NCBI GenBank assembly: GCA_945875975.1
Contig: CAMCMD010000016.1
Location: 1-29,376 of the forward strand
Direction of reading: 5' to 3'
From: Rickettsia typhi
GTDB lineage: Bacteria > Pseudomonadota > Alphaproteobacteria > Rickettsiales > Rickettsiaceae
Length of the DNA stretch: 29,376 nt
In this document: positions 17,110 through 25,325 of the stretch, one piece after another
Numbering within the stretch: position 1 is the first letter of the stretch
Layout: every line of letters starts with the position of its first letter
Position numbers and translations under genes: made by a program
The notes under the pieces: model-generated
Seen by the model: only the letters and a program-made list of their open reading frames with translations
Databases searched by the model: none
Told to the model about the DNA's origin: nothing

Positions 17110-17353
17110 AATACACTCTTCATCTGGTGCAGCATATTCGTTAAGTATTTTTTTTTTTCATTAGGCCCGTGCAAATATCAATAAAAATAACTTAAGATTG
17201 ATGGTATGTCTAACATGTTACTACCATATTCCGTATATTACTAATAATATTTTATTTATTTTACTTGACAAACATTCAGCTATTGGTCTTACGATAAAAC
17301 AAGATAAATTCTATTGATACTATTTCTTATTAAATTAGGTGCTTGTTTAATCT

Positions 17354-19534
17354 CTAACCTTCTCGCTTGAGAATTCTATTTATTTTATCCCTCAAAATCA
17401 CATATTCTTTGATTTCTTCTTCCAAATGTTTTCGCTTTAAAAGGTCTATATTGTCTTGCTGTAGCATAGTACGATTTACCCTAACTATACCATCATAACT
17501 GTCTGCTTGTGTGTAGTAATTTGGAGGGGCTGCTGTTCTTGCTATATCGAATATTGTTTTTATAACTTCCAATTTTTTTGTGGAATTTATCTGAAACCGT
17601 TTTGATAAAATATCATTAAATTTACTATACCAGATATCTTTTTCGTATAACTTCAGAAGTATATTAGCTAAATTATTGTATGAAGATGAAATGCTTTTAG
17701 TTGTTAACTTATCTACTACGTCTAGTAACCCACTATTTTTATCTTCACCTAAATATATAGACTGAATTTCTTTTAAATACTTAGCCTGGTCTTTAGAATT
17801 GTTAGAATGGATAATTAATCTTGCATAGTGTTTTGACAAAGCCTCTTTGCAATAAAACTGATTAAATAAATCGTTCTTAGGAATAATAGTTGAGTGCGAT
17901 TGAGATATTGGTCTATAATTTACTATATATTCCTTTTCATCTTCTAATAATTCCTTATTCGTTTTTATAGAATCTAAGATCTTTATTTTAGCCTCCTCAG
18001 TATCATTTCTAAGAAGTGCACTTACTATCTCTTTTTCTGCAATAAACTCCGTACCACTTCGGATGCTTAAAAACCCTTCAAAAAGGCTAAGTTTTGTGCC
18101 AAGATAGTTTGCTAGTTTAAAATATTTGCGAGATTGATTTAGGTCTCCCTGGTACGCATAAGTTCTGCCAAGCAAATATACTATCCTAGTATATAATTCC
18201 GGCAAATCTTTTATACCCTGAAACTCTAGTAGTATCTCCTTTTCTGTTAAATTATCAAAGTTAAATTCTTTTCCATTTAGTTGAGCATTACTATAGGCCA
18301 TTTGTCCTGTAAAGTTTGCAAAATCCTGCTTGATCAAATAATTATTCTTAATATATTGCTCTGCAAAACTTTTTGCATAGGTTAGCAGCTTGCGAGCATT
18401 CAAACCGTCATGACTATTATAAGTATATTGATTTGCTAACGCATGTAGTACGTACAAACTATTTAAGAGTTCTTCTAAAGGTAAATCAATTTTTAGAAAA
18501 TATTGCCTCACGTTCTCATCGTCAAAATATTTAATAGTATTTTCTACCTTTCCAAGTATTTTATGATTCTTTCTCCTTTGTAAGTCATCAATATTATCTG
18601 AAGAAAGTATTTGTACAAATTGAGCAAAATTCTGATTTATTTCTTGTATTGTAGGCTGTATATCTCCTCTTTTGTAGGGATTATGAAAGAAAATCATCCA
18701 TGTTATACTTAAAATTATAACAAATAATATAAAAATGAAAAATTTAGATTTATTCAAAACAGTTATAGAATTAGTCAAGGAGGCTTCAGGATGGATACGT
18801 ACACCTTTTTGAAAAGATTCCCATATACCATGACTATCTCTCGAAAACTCCATTATTACACTCTTAATACTGTTACTCTGGGTAAGTATTTCAAGTAGCT
18901 TGAATGTGGATTGATAAAATTGCTGTTTATTACTAAAATCTATATATGTTAAGTCATTAATATGATCTGTAGGCGCTGAACAAAAGGAAATAATTATTTG
19001 ATCTTTAACTGTACTAGCAATAGACAATTCATCTGTTTTACAACAAATTATCAATTGCTTAAAATCTTTGTTAATCTCTTTCGAAATATTGATATCAATT
19101 TTAGCCAACTGTAAGTAATTTAATAGTTTATCTAATAATTTAGCTTCTTCACAATCATCATTATAAATTAAGTTGAATTTATTATAATTCCTATCAGGAA
19201 CAGCAGCTATTTTCTTTAATTGTTTCAAGAATAAATCCTCGATTAAAACACATAAGTAATATTTGCTAAAATAGGGTAGCTTTCCTGATTTTTCAGCGAA
19301 ATCTATTATTTGCTCTCTAGAATTATAACCAAGTTTTTTCATCATATTATATATGTGAGCACCCACAGTTTTAGGAGAAAGTGAAAGAAGAGAGGCTATC
19401 TTTTTATCTTTTCTATTTCCTAATAAACAAGACAAAACATCTATTTCTCTATTTGTAAAGCTTATCCCACTAACTTCTTTTAATTGTGATTGATACACAA
19501 ATTCCTTTTCAAGCAGATCTATGTCAAATTGCAT
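17354..19534 (-). CDS. Membrane-anchored LuxR-type regulator with TPR domain
   Basis: 726 residues. A GerE/LuxR HTH sits unusually at the N-terminus (24-85: FTNREIDVLSCLLGNRKD, KIASLLSLSPKTVGAHI, KKLGYNSREQII). Residues about 90-250 form an alpha/beta region (FNLIYNDDCEEAKLLDKLL, KQLIICCKTDEL, IIISFCSAP, IDFSNKQQFYQSTFKLLEIL) of unknown type. One membrane helix follows at about 264-282 (FFIFILFVIILSITWMIFF), then a 440-residue helical, TPR-like part (YLLGRTYAYQGDLNQSRKYF). This predicts a one-component, ToxR/CadC-like regulator with DNA binding in the cytosol and a repeat sensor beyond the membrane. A 17-bp perfect inverted repeat lies 29 bases before the ATG and may be its operator. Confidence 0.75.
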   Translation of the reverse strand: MQFDIDLLEKEFVYQSQLKEVSGISFTNREIDVLSCLLGNRKDKKIASLLSLSPKTVGAHIYNMMKKLGYNSREQIIDFAEKSGKLPYFSKYYLCVLIEDLFLKQLKKIAAVPDRNYNKFNLIYNDDCEEAKLLDKLLNYLQLAKIDINISKEINKDFKQLIICCKTDELSIASTVKDQIIISFCSAPTDHINDLTYIDFSNKQQFYQSTFKLLEILTQSNSIKSVIMEFSRDSHGIWESFQKGVRIHPEASLTNSITVLNKSKFFIFILFVIILSITWMIFFHNPYKRGDIQPTIQEINQNFAQFVQILSSDNIDDLQRRKNHKILGKVENTIKYFDDENVRQYFLKIDLPLEELLNSLYVLHALANQYTYNSHDGLNARKLLTYAKSFAEQYIKNNYLIKQDFANFTGQMAYSNAQLNGKEFNFDNLTEKEILLEFQGIKDLPELYTRIVYLLGRTYAYQGDLNQSRKYFKLANYLGTKLSLFEGFLSIRSGTEFIAEKEIVSALLRNDTEEAKIKILDSIKTNKELLEDEKEYIVNYRPISQSHSTIIPKNDLFNQFYCKEALSKHYARLIIHSNNSKDQAKYLKEIQSIYLGEDKNSGLLDVVDKLTTKSISSSYNNLANILLKLYEKDIWYSKFNDILSKRFQINSTKKLEVIKTIFDIARTAAPPNYYTQADSYDGIVRVNRTMLQQDNIDLLKRKHLEEEIKEYVILRDKINRILKREG

Positions 19535-19562
19535 TTTAGATTCTTTTAGTTTTATAAAAATA

Positions 19563-19608
19563 GCTTAAATTTCTAGCTAGGTATAATTACTTAGCTAGAA
19601 ATTTAAGC
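19563..19608. promoter_or_regulatory. 17-bp perfect inverted repeat in divergent region
   Basis: GCTTAAATTTCTAGCTA at 19563-19579 and its exact complement TAGCTAGAAATTTAAGC at 19592-19608, loop of 12 bases. It is between the LuxR-type gene (leftward from 19534) and the small HTH gene (rightward from 19697). It could be an operator for either regulator or an RNA hairpin in the leader of the LuxR-type gene. CTAGTTTTTT downstream on the plus strand also allows a terminator, but no plus-strand gene ends here. Confidence 0.6.
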
Positions 19609-19696
19609 CATTCTACCTAGTTTTTTATCAATGTTATTAGTGTATTTAATATAAGTAAATAAAATTTGTTATATAAAAGCATTCAGGTAAATTCAA

Positions 19697-19918
19697 GTGA
19701 TAACAATAAGCAGCAAAAGGAAAAATTTTACCTCCCACATATTAATAAAAAGTCTTGTTTCTGATAGGTTAAAAGATAAGCGCAGAAAATTGGGTATTAC
19801 GCTCTATGAAGTTTCTAACGATACTAACATTTCTACAAAAGAAATACTCGCCATTGAGAGCTCTAGCAAAAATGAAACCATTTTACAAAAATTTTATTTA
19901 ATAAAAAACATCACCTAA
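19697..19918 (+). CDS. Small HTH protein (RodZ/XRE-like HTH)
   Basis: 73 residues from a GTG start. The core SDRLKDKRRKLGITLYEVS then NDTNISTKEILAIES matches the HTH_25 helix-turn-helix of RodZ-like and XRE-like proteins, with the typical 'R..lGiTLyeVS..T.Is...i.AIE'. It lacks the membrane and C-terminal parts of RodZ. It is either a short regulator or the remnant of a longer gene. Start is uncertain; no clear ribosome site. It ends one base before the end of the convergent 94-residue gene. Confidence 0.5.
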   Translation: MITISSKRKNFTSHILIKSLVSDRLKDKRRKLGITLYEVSNDTNISTKEILAIESSSKNETILQKFYLIKNIT

Positions 19919-19919
19919 G

Positions 19920-20204
19920 TTACTTTTTATCAAGTCCTTGTTTTGGTGCTTTAAACCCAAATGTATTTTTAATCTCACTAGAGAGCGACGTATAGAATTT
20001 AGCTAATACTAAGTCAAGTTTAGACGACAATACTGAATTTGAACGTAGGAGTTTATCTAACGAAGCGCCGGTTCTTTTACTATCAAGCTCTATAGAGGTT
20101 AATATTGAAGTTATATCATCAGCTAAAAAATCCATTGCATCTTCTATTGCAGATTCAATAGCTTGTTCTATGTATTTATCATTATAAATTTTTTGTTTTT
20201 TCAT
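19920..20204 (-). CDS. Hypothetical helical protein, 94 residues
   Basis: Not recognised. The start MKKQKIYNDKYIEQAIESAI is charged and helical, followed by an acidic segment EDAMDFLADDITSILTSIEL and a basic end APKQGLDKK. No membrane segment or known motif. Convergent with the small HTH gene, so possibly a toxin-antitoxin-like neighbour, but nothing in the sequence proves this. Confidence 0.45.
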   Translation of the reverse strand: MKKQKIYNDKYIEQAIESAIEDAMDFLADDITSILTSIELDSKRTGASLDKLLRSNSVLSSKLDLVLAKFYTSLSSEIKNTFGFKAPKQGLDKK

Positions 20205-20256
20205 AACTTAATTACCATTTAATTACAACTAATGGTTTTAAAATAATTTTTTCACT

Positions 20257-20352
20257 ATAGCAACTAGTATTCTTTTAGTTGAAGATAATGTAAAAACAAA
20301 TATACTAAAATCTATGATTAGAAACAAATTGCATCAAGTTAGGCTCTATTAA
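20257..20352 (+). pseudogene. Response-regulator receiver domain relic
   Basis: Thirty-two codons read IATSILLVEDNVKTNILKSM then IRNKLHQ before a stop at 20350-20352. ILLVEDN is the classic first strand and acidic pair of receiver (REC) domains, followed by the expected first helix. The phospho-acceptor Asp region is missing. It is probably the stump of a response regulator or of the receiver part of a hybrid kinase such as once partnered the kinase at 13445. Confidence 0.5.
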
Positions 20353-20952
20353 GAGTAGCTATTTAAAGCCATTTATTCTTCATAAAATTGTAGGCTACCC
20401 CGCTTAAGTGTAAAAAAAATACTAGACTCCATAGCCAATTTAAAAGCATTTCAGCCTCAACCTAGAATAGTAAGCTAATATATAAAAGAGGCCAGTTTAG
20501 AATATAGCAAATTCTATCTGAATTTTAGGCGCAATAGAGCTGCGGTTGGGTTATATTATTCCAAATATCGAAAGCCTGTGTTCTTTTACTTTTGTATTCT
20601 TGTCTGGTTAATAAATGCATGTGTAATGAAAAATTATTCATAAGTTGTCCTTGCAAGATTAAAAATAACTACATATTAATTAGGAGGATTCTTAAACTTG
20701 CGCTTCACTTCCTCAAAACAATCTAGTAGGCTGATGCGATACTTCAATTTGATTATTTAGTCGCTTATACGATACTGTAGGTAATTTAGGTAAAGCCATA
20801 TTTTACATATTTAAAAGCTCTTATCCTCTGTTCTCTACAACTTCAATATCTTTGTTTAACTTGACAAATCATCTCAGCTTTGTGCAGCCTCGCTCTTAAA
20901 TTTATCCTATCTGAACCTTAGTGCACTATACTATAAGTATAAAACTTTTATA
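20353..20952. other. Gap without a recognised gene
   Basis: 600 bases after the receiver relic. On the minus strand 20713-20799 encodes a 28-residue peptide (MALPKLPTVSYKRL and so on) of unknown status. Otherwise frames are short and no RNA gene was recognised. The stretch looks like decayed coding sequence. Confidence 0.4.
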
Positions 20953-21408
20953 TTATTCTTCAGGATCAAAATTTTGACCTGCCATTTCCAAGTCATAAGG
21001 CTTAGCGTTTTCTACCATTGAAACATCTTCTTGATGTTGACCGGACAAAAATCCCGTCACAAGTTGTTCTAATTCTTGAATCTTTTGCTGCATTTCTGCC
21101 TTATCTTGTTGATATTGTTCTTTGAGAAGGTTATTTTCTTGTTCTAATAATTGAGTTTTTTCATATAACAATATGCTATTTTGAGTTATAGGATTATTGA
21201 GACATTCATGATAATCTTTGTTTATTTCAGCTATTTTATTCTTAAAATGTTCAGATAGGATAATAGTATTTAACCTTTCTAATGCTTCTTGTATTCCAGG
21301 ATATTTTTGCATTAAATACACTATCCTATTTAGGCCATTCATTAAATATTGTTGGTGAAATTCTTTAAATACCTTCTTAGGAACTTGATACTCAGGATGC
21401 ATAGCCAT
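20953..21408 (-). CDS. Coiled-coil protein, probably the detached tail of an ankyrin gene
   Basis: 151 residues. The N-terminal 60 are helical (PKKVFKEFHQQYLMNGLNRI), then a Gln/Glu/Lys coiled coil (about 80-115: LYEKTQLLEQENNLLKEQYQ), then a polar end MAGQNFDPEE. The frame is open upstream of the ATG without a start, reading SPKLLRGQLDGNFISEDSTA, to a TAG about 40 bases inside the preceding ankyrin frame. The two frames overlap there, which suggests one extra base split a single ankyrin-coiled-coil gene. The last residues resemble the C-terminus of the nucleotidyltransferase protein, also at DNA level. Confidence 0.6.
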   Translation of the reverse strand: MAMHPEYQVPKKVFKEFHQQYLMNGLNRIVYLMQKYPGIQEALERLNTIILSEHFKNKIAEINKDYHECLNNPITQNSILLYEKTQLLEQENNLLKEQYQQDKAEMQQKIQELEQLVTGFLSGQHQEDVSMVENAKPYDLEMAGQNFDPEE

Positions 21409-21472
21409 AAATTTACCTTCTGCTGTAGAATCTTCTGAGATAAAATTTCCATCAAGTTGTCCTCTTAATAAT

Positions 21473-22258
21473 TTAGGACTTATGCTCTTTATACCATTGT
21501 AATAGCTGTCCTTCTAAATCATCTAAATCTTTATTATATAATCCTTCTCCTTCTGTAATTGTATTTTTTAGTTTTTTCAATAAATCATCACTAATTTTAC
21601 CTGAATATTTTTGTTCAAGCAATTTGTTATAAGAAGTATAATCACCTGGTATTCCTGTTTTTATTAATAAGTTTTTAAATAATTTTATTGCAAATTCATG
21701 ATTACTTGTTCTTGCAAGTTCTTGCTCAGTTATTATCTCTTGAGATTGGGGTTTATCTATATCTTTTGATAACAAAAAAGCCTCTAGTTCATTAAATGAT
21801 TTTAATTGCACTAGATTTTTAATAGCTTTAGTGATGGACAATAAATCTTTTATATTTGGCTCAGTAATTGCTTCTATATTAATATTATTAATTTCAGCAC
21901 CATTAATAAGAAGCAATTTAATAATTTCTGATTTTTTCCCTAACACATTACATGGATTTTCATTAAAATGCAAAAAAGTCCATTTATTACTAATTATTAA
22001 TGATAAAAGAGTATTATTTGAATTACCTGCCGGTAACTTAGCCTCTAAATTAACTCCCTTACTTACTAAATATTTTATTATTTCTAAATTATAATTTCTT
22101 GCTGCTGCATAAATAGGTGTATATCCTTTATCAGGTCCATCATGTAAAGGAGCTTCAGGATTAACTCCATTATCTACTAACCATTTTACTCCTATTATAT
22201 TACTATGCGCTACTGCTATAAAAAGAGGAGTACATCCTTTATAAACACCCTCAAGCAC
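21473..22258 (-). CDS. Ankyrin-repeat protein (5'-truncated)
   Basis: 261 residues from a GTG. Ankyrin repeats at the N-terminus: GCTPLFIAVAHSNIIGVKWL, GYTPIYAAARNYNLEIIKYL, each with 'G.TPl..A....n...v..L' and a VDNGVN or VSKGVN end. A helical second half follows (NLVQLKSFNELEAFLLSKDI). Repeat sequence continues upstream of the GTG (LRFFVDRKADINAH) to about 22330, where it meets unrelated plus-strand sequence, so the true N-terminus was lost. Downstream it is probably split from the 20953 coiled-coil frame by a +1 shift. Ankyrin proteins here are candidate effectors; secretion is not shown. Confidence 0.7.
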   Translation of the reverse strand: MLEGVYKGCTPLFIAVAHSNIIGVKWLVDNGVNPEAPLHDGPDKGYTPIYAAARNYNLEIIKYLVSKGVNLEAKLPAGNSNNTLLSLIISNKWTFLHFNENPCNVLGKKSEIIKLLLINGAEINNINIEAITEPNIKDLLSITKAIKNLVQLKSFNELEAFLLSKDIDKPQSQEIITEQELARTSNHEFAIKLFKNLLIKTGIPGDYTSYNKLLEQKYSGKISDDLLKKLKNTITEGEGLYNKDLDDLEGQLLQWYKEHKS

Positions 22259-22278
22259 ATGAGCATTTATATCAGCTT

Positions 22279-22479
22279 TCCGATCTACAAAAAACCTTAA
22301 AAGAATATTGGGAGGGAGTACTACGCCAAGAATATAGCCTACCCAATATTACTAGAGAATTCTTTGCGGCAGGAGGAGATGTTGCTCTTATATGTAATGG
22401 GGAGTATGAGGACACATCCCAAGTTCTTGGGGCAGTTGACCCAATTAATATGGAAAATTTTATGGATTTATTTGTTTAA
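22279..22479 (+). pseudogene. Unassigned C-terminal fragment next to transposase
   Basis: Sixty-six codons then TAA at 22477: SDLQKTLKEYWEGVLRQEYS, LPNITREFFAAGGDVALICN, GEYEDTSQVLGAVDPINMEN. It has convincing protein character but no start, and the family is not recognised. Its first part overlaps the upstream extension of the ankyrin frame on the other strand; only one of the two can be original there, so the junction is near 22280-22335. The 3' part overlaps the transposase fragment in another frame. Confidence 0.3.
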
Positions 22480-22681
22480 TCAAGATTTCCTTAGTGTTAA
22501 GATCTTACTATTACCCACAAAAATAAAATATTTGTTGGCAGATCGTGAATTTATGAACAGGGAATGGTTGGAGTTTTTAACCAAGAATAAGATTGATTAT
22601 GCTATTACATTAAGAAAAGGCATGAGCCTCAAAATAGAGGGAAATATAAAAACCTTGGCTGTAGGAAGAAGTTTTGACTAG
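22460..22681 (+). pseudogene. IS4-family transposase fragment
   Basis: The piece IKYLLADREFMNREWLEFL followed by TKNKIDYAITLRKGMSL is the middle of IS4-type DDE transposases: the second catalytic Asp is in ADREF and is followed by the 'fi..eW..fL...i.y.irlrk' block. The N-terminal DD region and the Glu (YREK-like) region are missing, and the frame ends at 22681. The frame is open from 22364 but the first part does not look like transposase. A relic with no mobility of its own. Confidence 0.6.
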
Positions 22682-22743
22682 TTAAAAGCTTGTGAACATA
22701 GGGAGGTTAGAGCTATTTTGTTGAATCAGCAAGTGAAACTGGT

Positions 22744-22909
22744 TTAATTCTTTGTAAGCTCTATTACCGAATCAGAACCTATTAATTTACGTAGATCGGC
22801 TTCGTTGGTTTTATCCGCATTCTTAAAAAAGAAGTACCATTCTCTATTTTTGGTAGTGTTACGAATGGGTCAAACGGTAGATGCATGGTGAACTCTAGCT
22901 TTCAACTTT
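22744..22909 (-). pseudogene. Serine recombinase C-terminal relic (copy 3)
   Basis: Leftward translation gives KLEFTMHLPFDPFV and, after a one-base shift, TTKNREWYFFFKNADKTNEA then DLRKLIGSDSVIELTKN and a stop at 22744-22746. LEFTMHLPFDPFV with EWY aligns with YTLCPPFDAFV and EWC of the other two relics; the DNA is similar over about 80 bases, including ACGAATG-GTCAAACGGT on the plus strand. It is more diverged, with its own tail, so it came from a related but different recombinase. Confidence 0.55.
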
Positions 22910-22945
22910 TTGTTTGTCGAAAGCATCAAACTTTTCGACAAACAA
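22910..22945. repeat. 13-bp perfect inverted repeat
   Basis: TTGTTTGTCGAAA at 22910-22922 and TTTCGACAAACAA at 22933-22945 with a 10-base loop. It lies at the edge of the recombinase relic and may be a terminator or an element end. No T tract on the plus strand; the minus strand has AAAAAG before it. Confidence 0.5.
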
Positions 22946-23303
22946 TATTTGGGGTAAGGTATGATTATGGCCAATAATCCTCTTAAGATATTTATTATCT
23001 ACTAAATTTTAAATACCAGGAATTTTTAATTACCTTACTCAGGCAATAATTATTTATAATCTTCTTATACAAATAGCAATCGTTCAGAAAATCAATTAGA
23101 TATTATTTATTTTAGAGAAGCTATATTAAAAGTCATTGAGGTAGTTAGATAAATTTATTTTTATGAACAGGTGATTTCATTCTACCAGGAGATCTTTCTT
23201 TTTTTAATATAGATTCTTGCGAGGTAGCCTAAAAATCTATCTATTCACTATAATGAAGAGAGATGTATAGGATAGCTTGTTACTACACGGGAGATAAGAA
23301 AAT
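22946..23303. other. Gap before nhaA
   Basis: About 360 AT-rich bases with no recognised gene. TATAAT at 23249-23254 could be a -10 box for nhaA but has no convincing -35 box. GGGAG about 12 bases before the ATG at 23304 is a plausible ribosome site. Confidence 0.4.
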
Positions 23304-24489
23304 ATGCAAATGAATTACAAACTTAAAAATTTTATTAAATTTGAAAATTTTTCTGGCTTACTATTAATTATAGTTTTTGTTTTAGCCTTGATAATTAGTA
23401 ACAATTCAATTTCTTATGTATATTATCAAGAAATTGTATATCTGCCTATAACAATTATTATAGGTGATTTTTCTCTGAATACTTCTCTTATAGAAGTAGT
23501 TAATGATGGAATTATGACTTTCTTTTTCTTATTCATCGGATTGGAGATGAAATACCATTTAGGAGAAGGAGAGTACAAGGAACGCAAGAAGCTCTTATTA
23601 CCAGCGGCTGCGGCAATAGGAGGGTTAATAGTCCCTGCATTGATTTATATAGTTTTCAATTTTAATCAGCCTACTTTGAAAGGATGGGCTATACCTATAG
23701 CTACTGATACTGCCTTCGTTTTGTGTATATTATCATTTTTTAAAAGGCATATCAGCCTGGAATTAAAAGCTTTTATAATAGGCTTTTCTCTTATTGATGA
23801 TATGCTAGCTTTACTTATATTGGCTATCTTTTATAGCAAAACTATTCAGTTGACAGCATTACTTATTGTCATAATTTTAATAGGAGTGCTATTTGTATTA
23901 AATTTATTAAAAGTAAAAACAAACCTTTTATTATATGTTAGTAGGCCTATTATTATGGGTAACAATGGTAGAAGCTGGAATCCACGGGACACTTTCTGGT
24001 GTAATAGTAGCTTTATCCATCCCAGTTACAGTAGAAAAAATGCCTAATGAACATTTTAAACAATTAGAAGATGTCATTCAACCATTGGTAAATTATTTTA
24101 TTTTACCAATTTTTATTTTTACTAACTCTGGAATATCTTTTGTAAAATTCAATATAAAAAGTACTTGCTCTAATGTTAGTCTGGGAATTATTTTAGGATT
24201 ATTCGTCGGCAAGCAATTAGGCATTTTCTTATTTTCATATCCTGTAGTGAAATCAAAAATATGTTCTTTACCTAGTAATACCTCGTGGATAAAGTTTTAT
24301 TCTATTGCAATCTTAGGAGGAGTAGGATTTACATTAAGCCTGTTTATTGGTGGCTTAACCTTTGAGCAGGGTTGTCCTGCTAATGCTATGAGGGCAGCAG
24401 TAATTATTGGCTCTGGATTGTCAGCAATAGTTGGTATATTATTATTGAAATATAGTAACAGCGTTGCAAATAGCAATCCATTAGGTTAG
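23304..24489 (+). pseudogene. nhaA: Na+/H+ antiporter NhaA, frameshifted
   Basis: NhaA exchanges two protons for one sodium ion across the inner membrane. The first frame (23304-24047) has the N-terminal helices and catalytic aspartates: D135 in IPIATDTAFVL and D165-D166 in FSLIDDMLAL, equivalent to E. coli D133, D163 and D164. Family sequence continues in the next frame from about 23935 (GLLLWVTMVEAGIHGTLSGV, later ILGGVGFTLSLFIGGLTF) to 24489. Joined, the length (about 390) and all helices fit NhaA. One extra base near 23934 (TTATTATATGTTA) breaks it. Either a recent pseudogene or a sequence error. Neighbours are transposase and recombinase relics, so it may be acquired. Confidence 0.85.
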
Positions 24490-24581
24490 ATTAAGCTAAA
24501 CAAAGCTCATGAATTTGTCAAAAACGGTTATCTTACGGTGCACCACTTAAATTTAAGTAAATCACGATATTTTTAGTTATT

Positions 24582-25307
24582 ATGGCACAAAAACCAGTAA
24601 ATGTAATTTGCATGAAATGGGGCACAAAATATGGTGCTAATGATGTAAATGTCTTATATTCCATGGTTAAAAGGCATTTGAAAATGCCGCATAGATTTAT
24701 TTGTTTAACTGATAATATAGATGGCCTTGACCAAGGAATAGAGTGCTTTGATATGCCCGTTATTGTTGTTCCTAAGGAGAAAGATATTTCGCCTTGGAGG
24801 AAGCTTGGAATGTTTTCAAAGACAATTGGCGACTTAGAAGGAAAATCTCTGTTTCTAGATCTTGATCTAGTTATACTAGACGATATTGACTGTTTTTTTA
24901 CATTTTCTAATAAATTTACTATTATTGAAAACTGGACTCAAAAGGGCCAGGGTGTTGGAAATTCCTCTGTCTATTGTTTTACCATTGGCCGGCATGCAGA
25001 CGTGCTTAATTACTACAATAATAATATTGAAGAAATTACGAACAAATATAGTAATGAACAGGTCTATCTCTCAAAAAAGATTGGAGATATTGATTATTGG
25101 CCAGATAGTTGGTGTAAAAGTTTTAAGAGGCATTGTATGCCTGGTTATATAATTCGATATTTTAAAACTCCAGTGAGGCCCCCTAACGTCAAAATAGTAG
25201 TGTTTCATGGCAATCCTAAGCCCGAAGATGCTATTAAGGGAGGCTTTTTTGGTAGCATATGGAAGTATATACGTCCTACCCCGTGGATTAAAGACGGATG
25301 GCGGTAA
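24582..25307 (+). CDS. Glycosyltransferase with DxD motif
   Basis: 241 residues. The N-terminal NVICMKWGTKYGANDVNVLY, the DLD at 93-95 in SLFLDLDLVILDDID (metal and nucleotide-sugar binding), and a C-terminal IVVFHGNPKP are features of GT-A-fold transferases of the GT8-like type. No signal peptide or membrane helix, so a cytosolic or peripheral enzyme for surface sugars is likely. It appears intact. Its tail-to-tail neighbour is the FkbM-like gene, another common surface-polysaccharide gene. Donor and acceptor are unknown. Confidence 0.75.
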   Translation: MAQKPVNVICMKWGTKYGANDVNVLYSMVKRHLKMPHRFICLTDNIDGLDQGIECFDMPVIVVPKEKDISPWRKLGMFSKTIGDLEGKSLFLDLDLVILDDIDCFFTFSNKFTIIENWTQKGQGVGNSSVYCFTIGRHADVLNYYNNNIEEITNKYSNEQVYLSKKIGDIDYWPDSWCKSFKRHCMPGYIIRYFKTPVRPPNVKIVVFHGNPKPEDAIKGGFFGSIWKYIRPTPWIKDGWR

Positions 25308-25325
25308 TATGTGATTTTTACCCAA

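Noticed and set aside
20713..20799. 28-residue minus-strand ORF MALPKLPTVSYKRL
   Set aside because: No ribosome site, no recognisable family, too short to support alone.
22364..22459. First third of the 22364 frame as transposase
   Set aside because: It does not resemble IS4 proteins; family likeness begins near 22460, and another frame looks more protein-like there.
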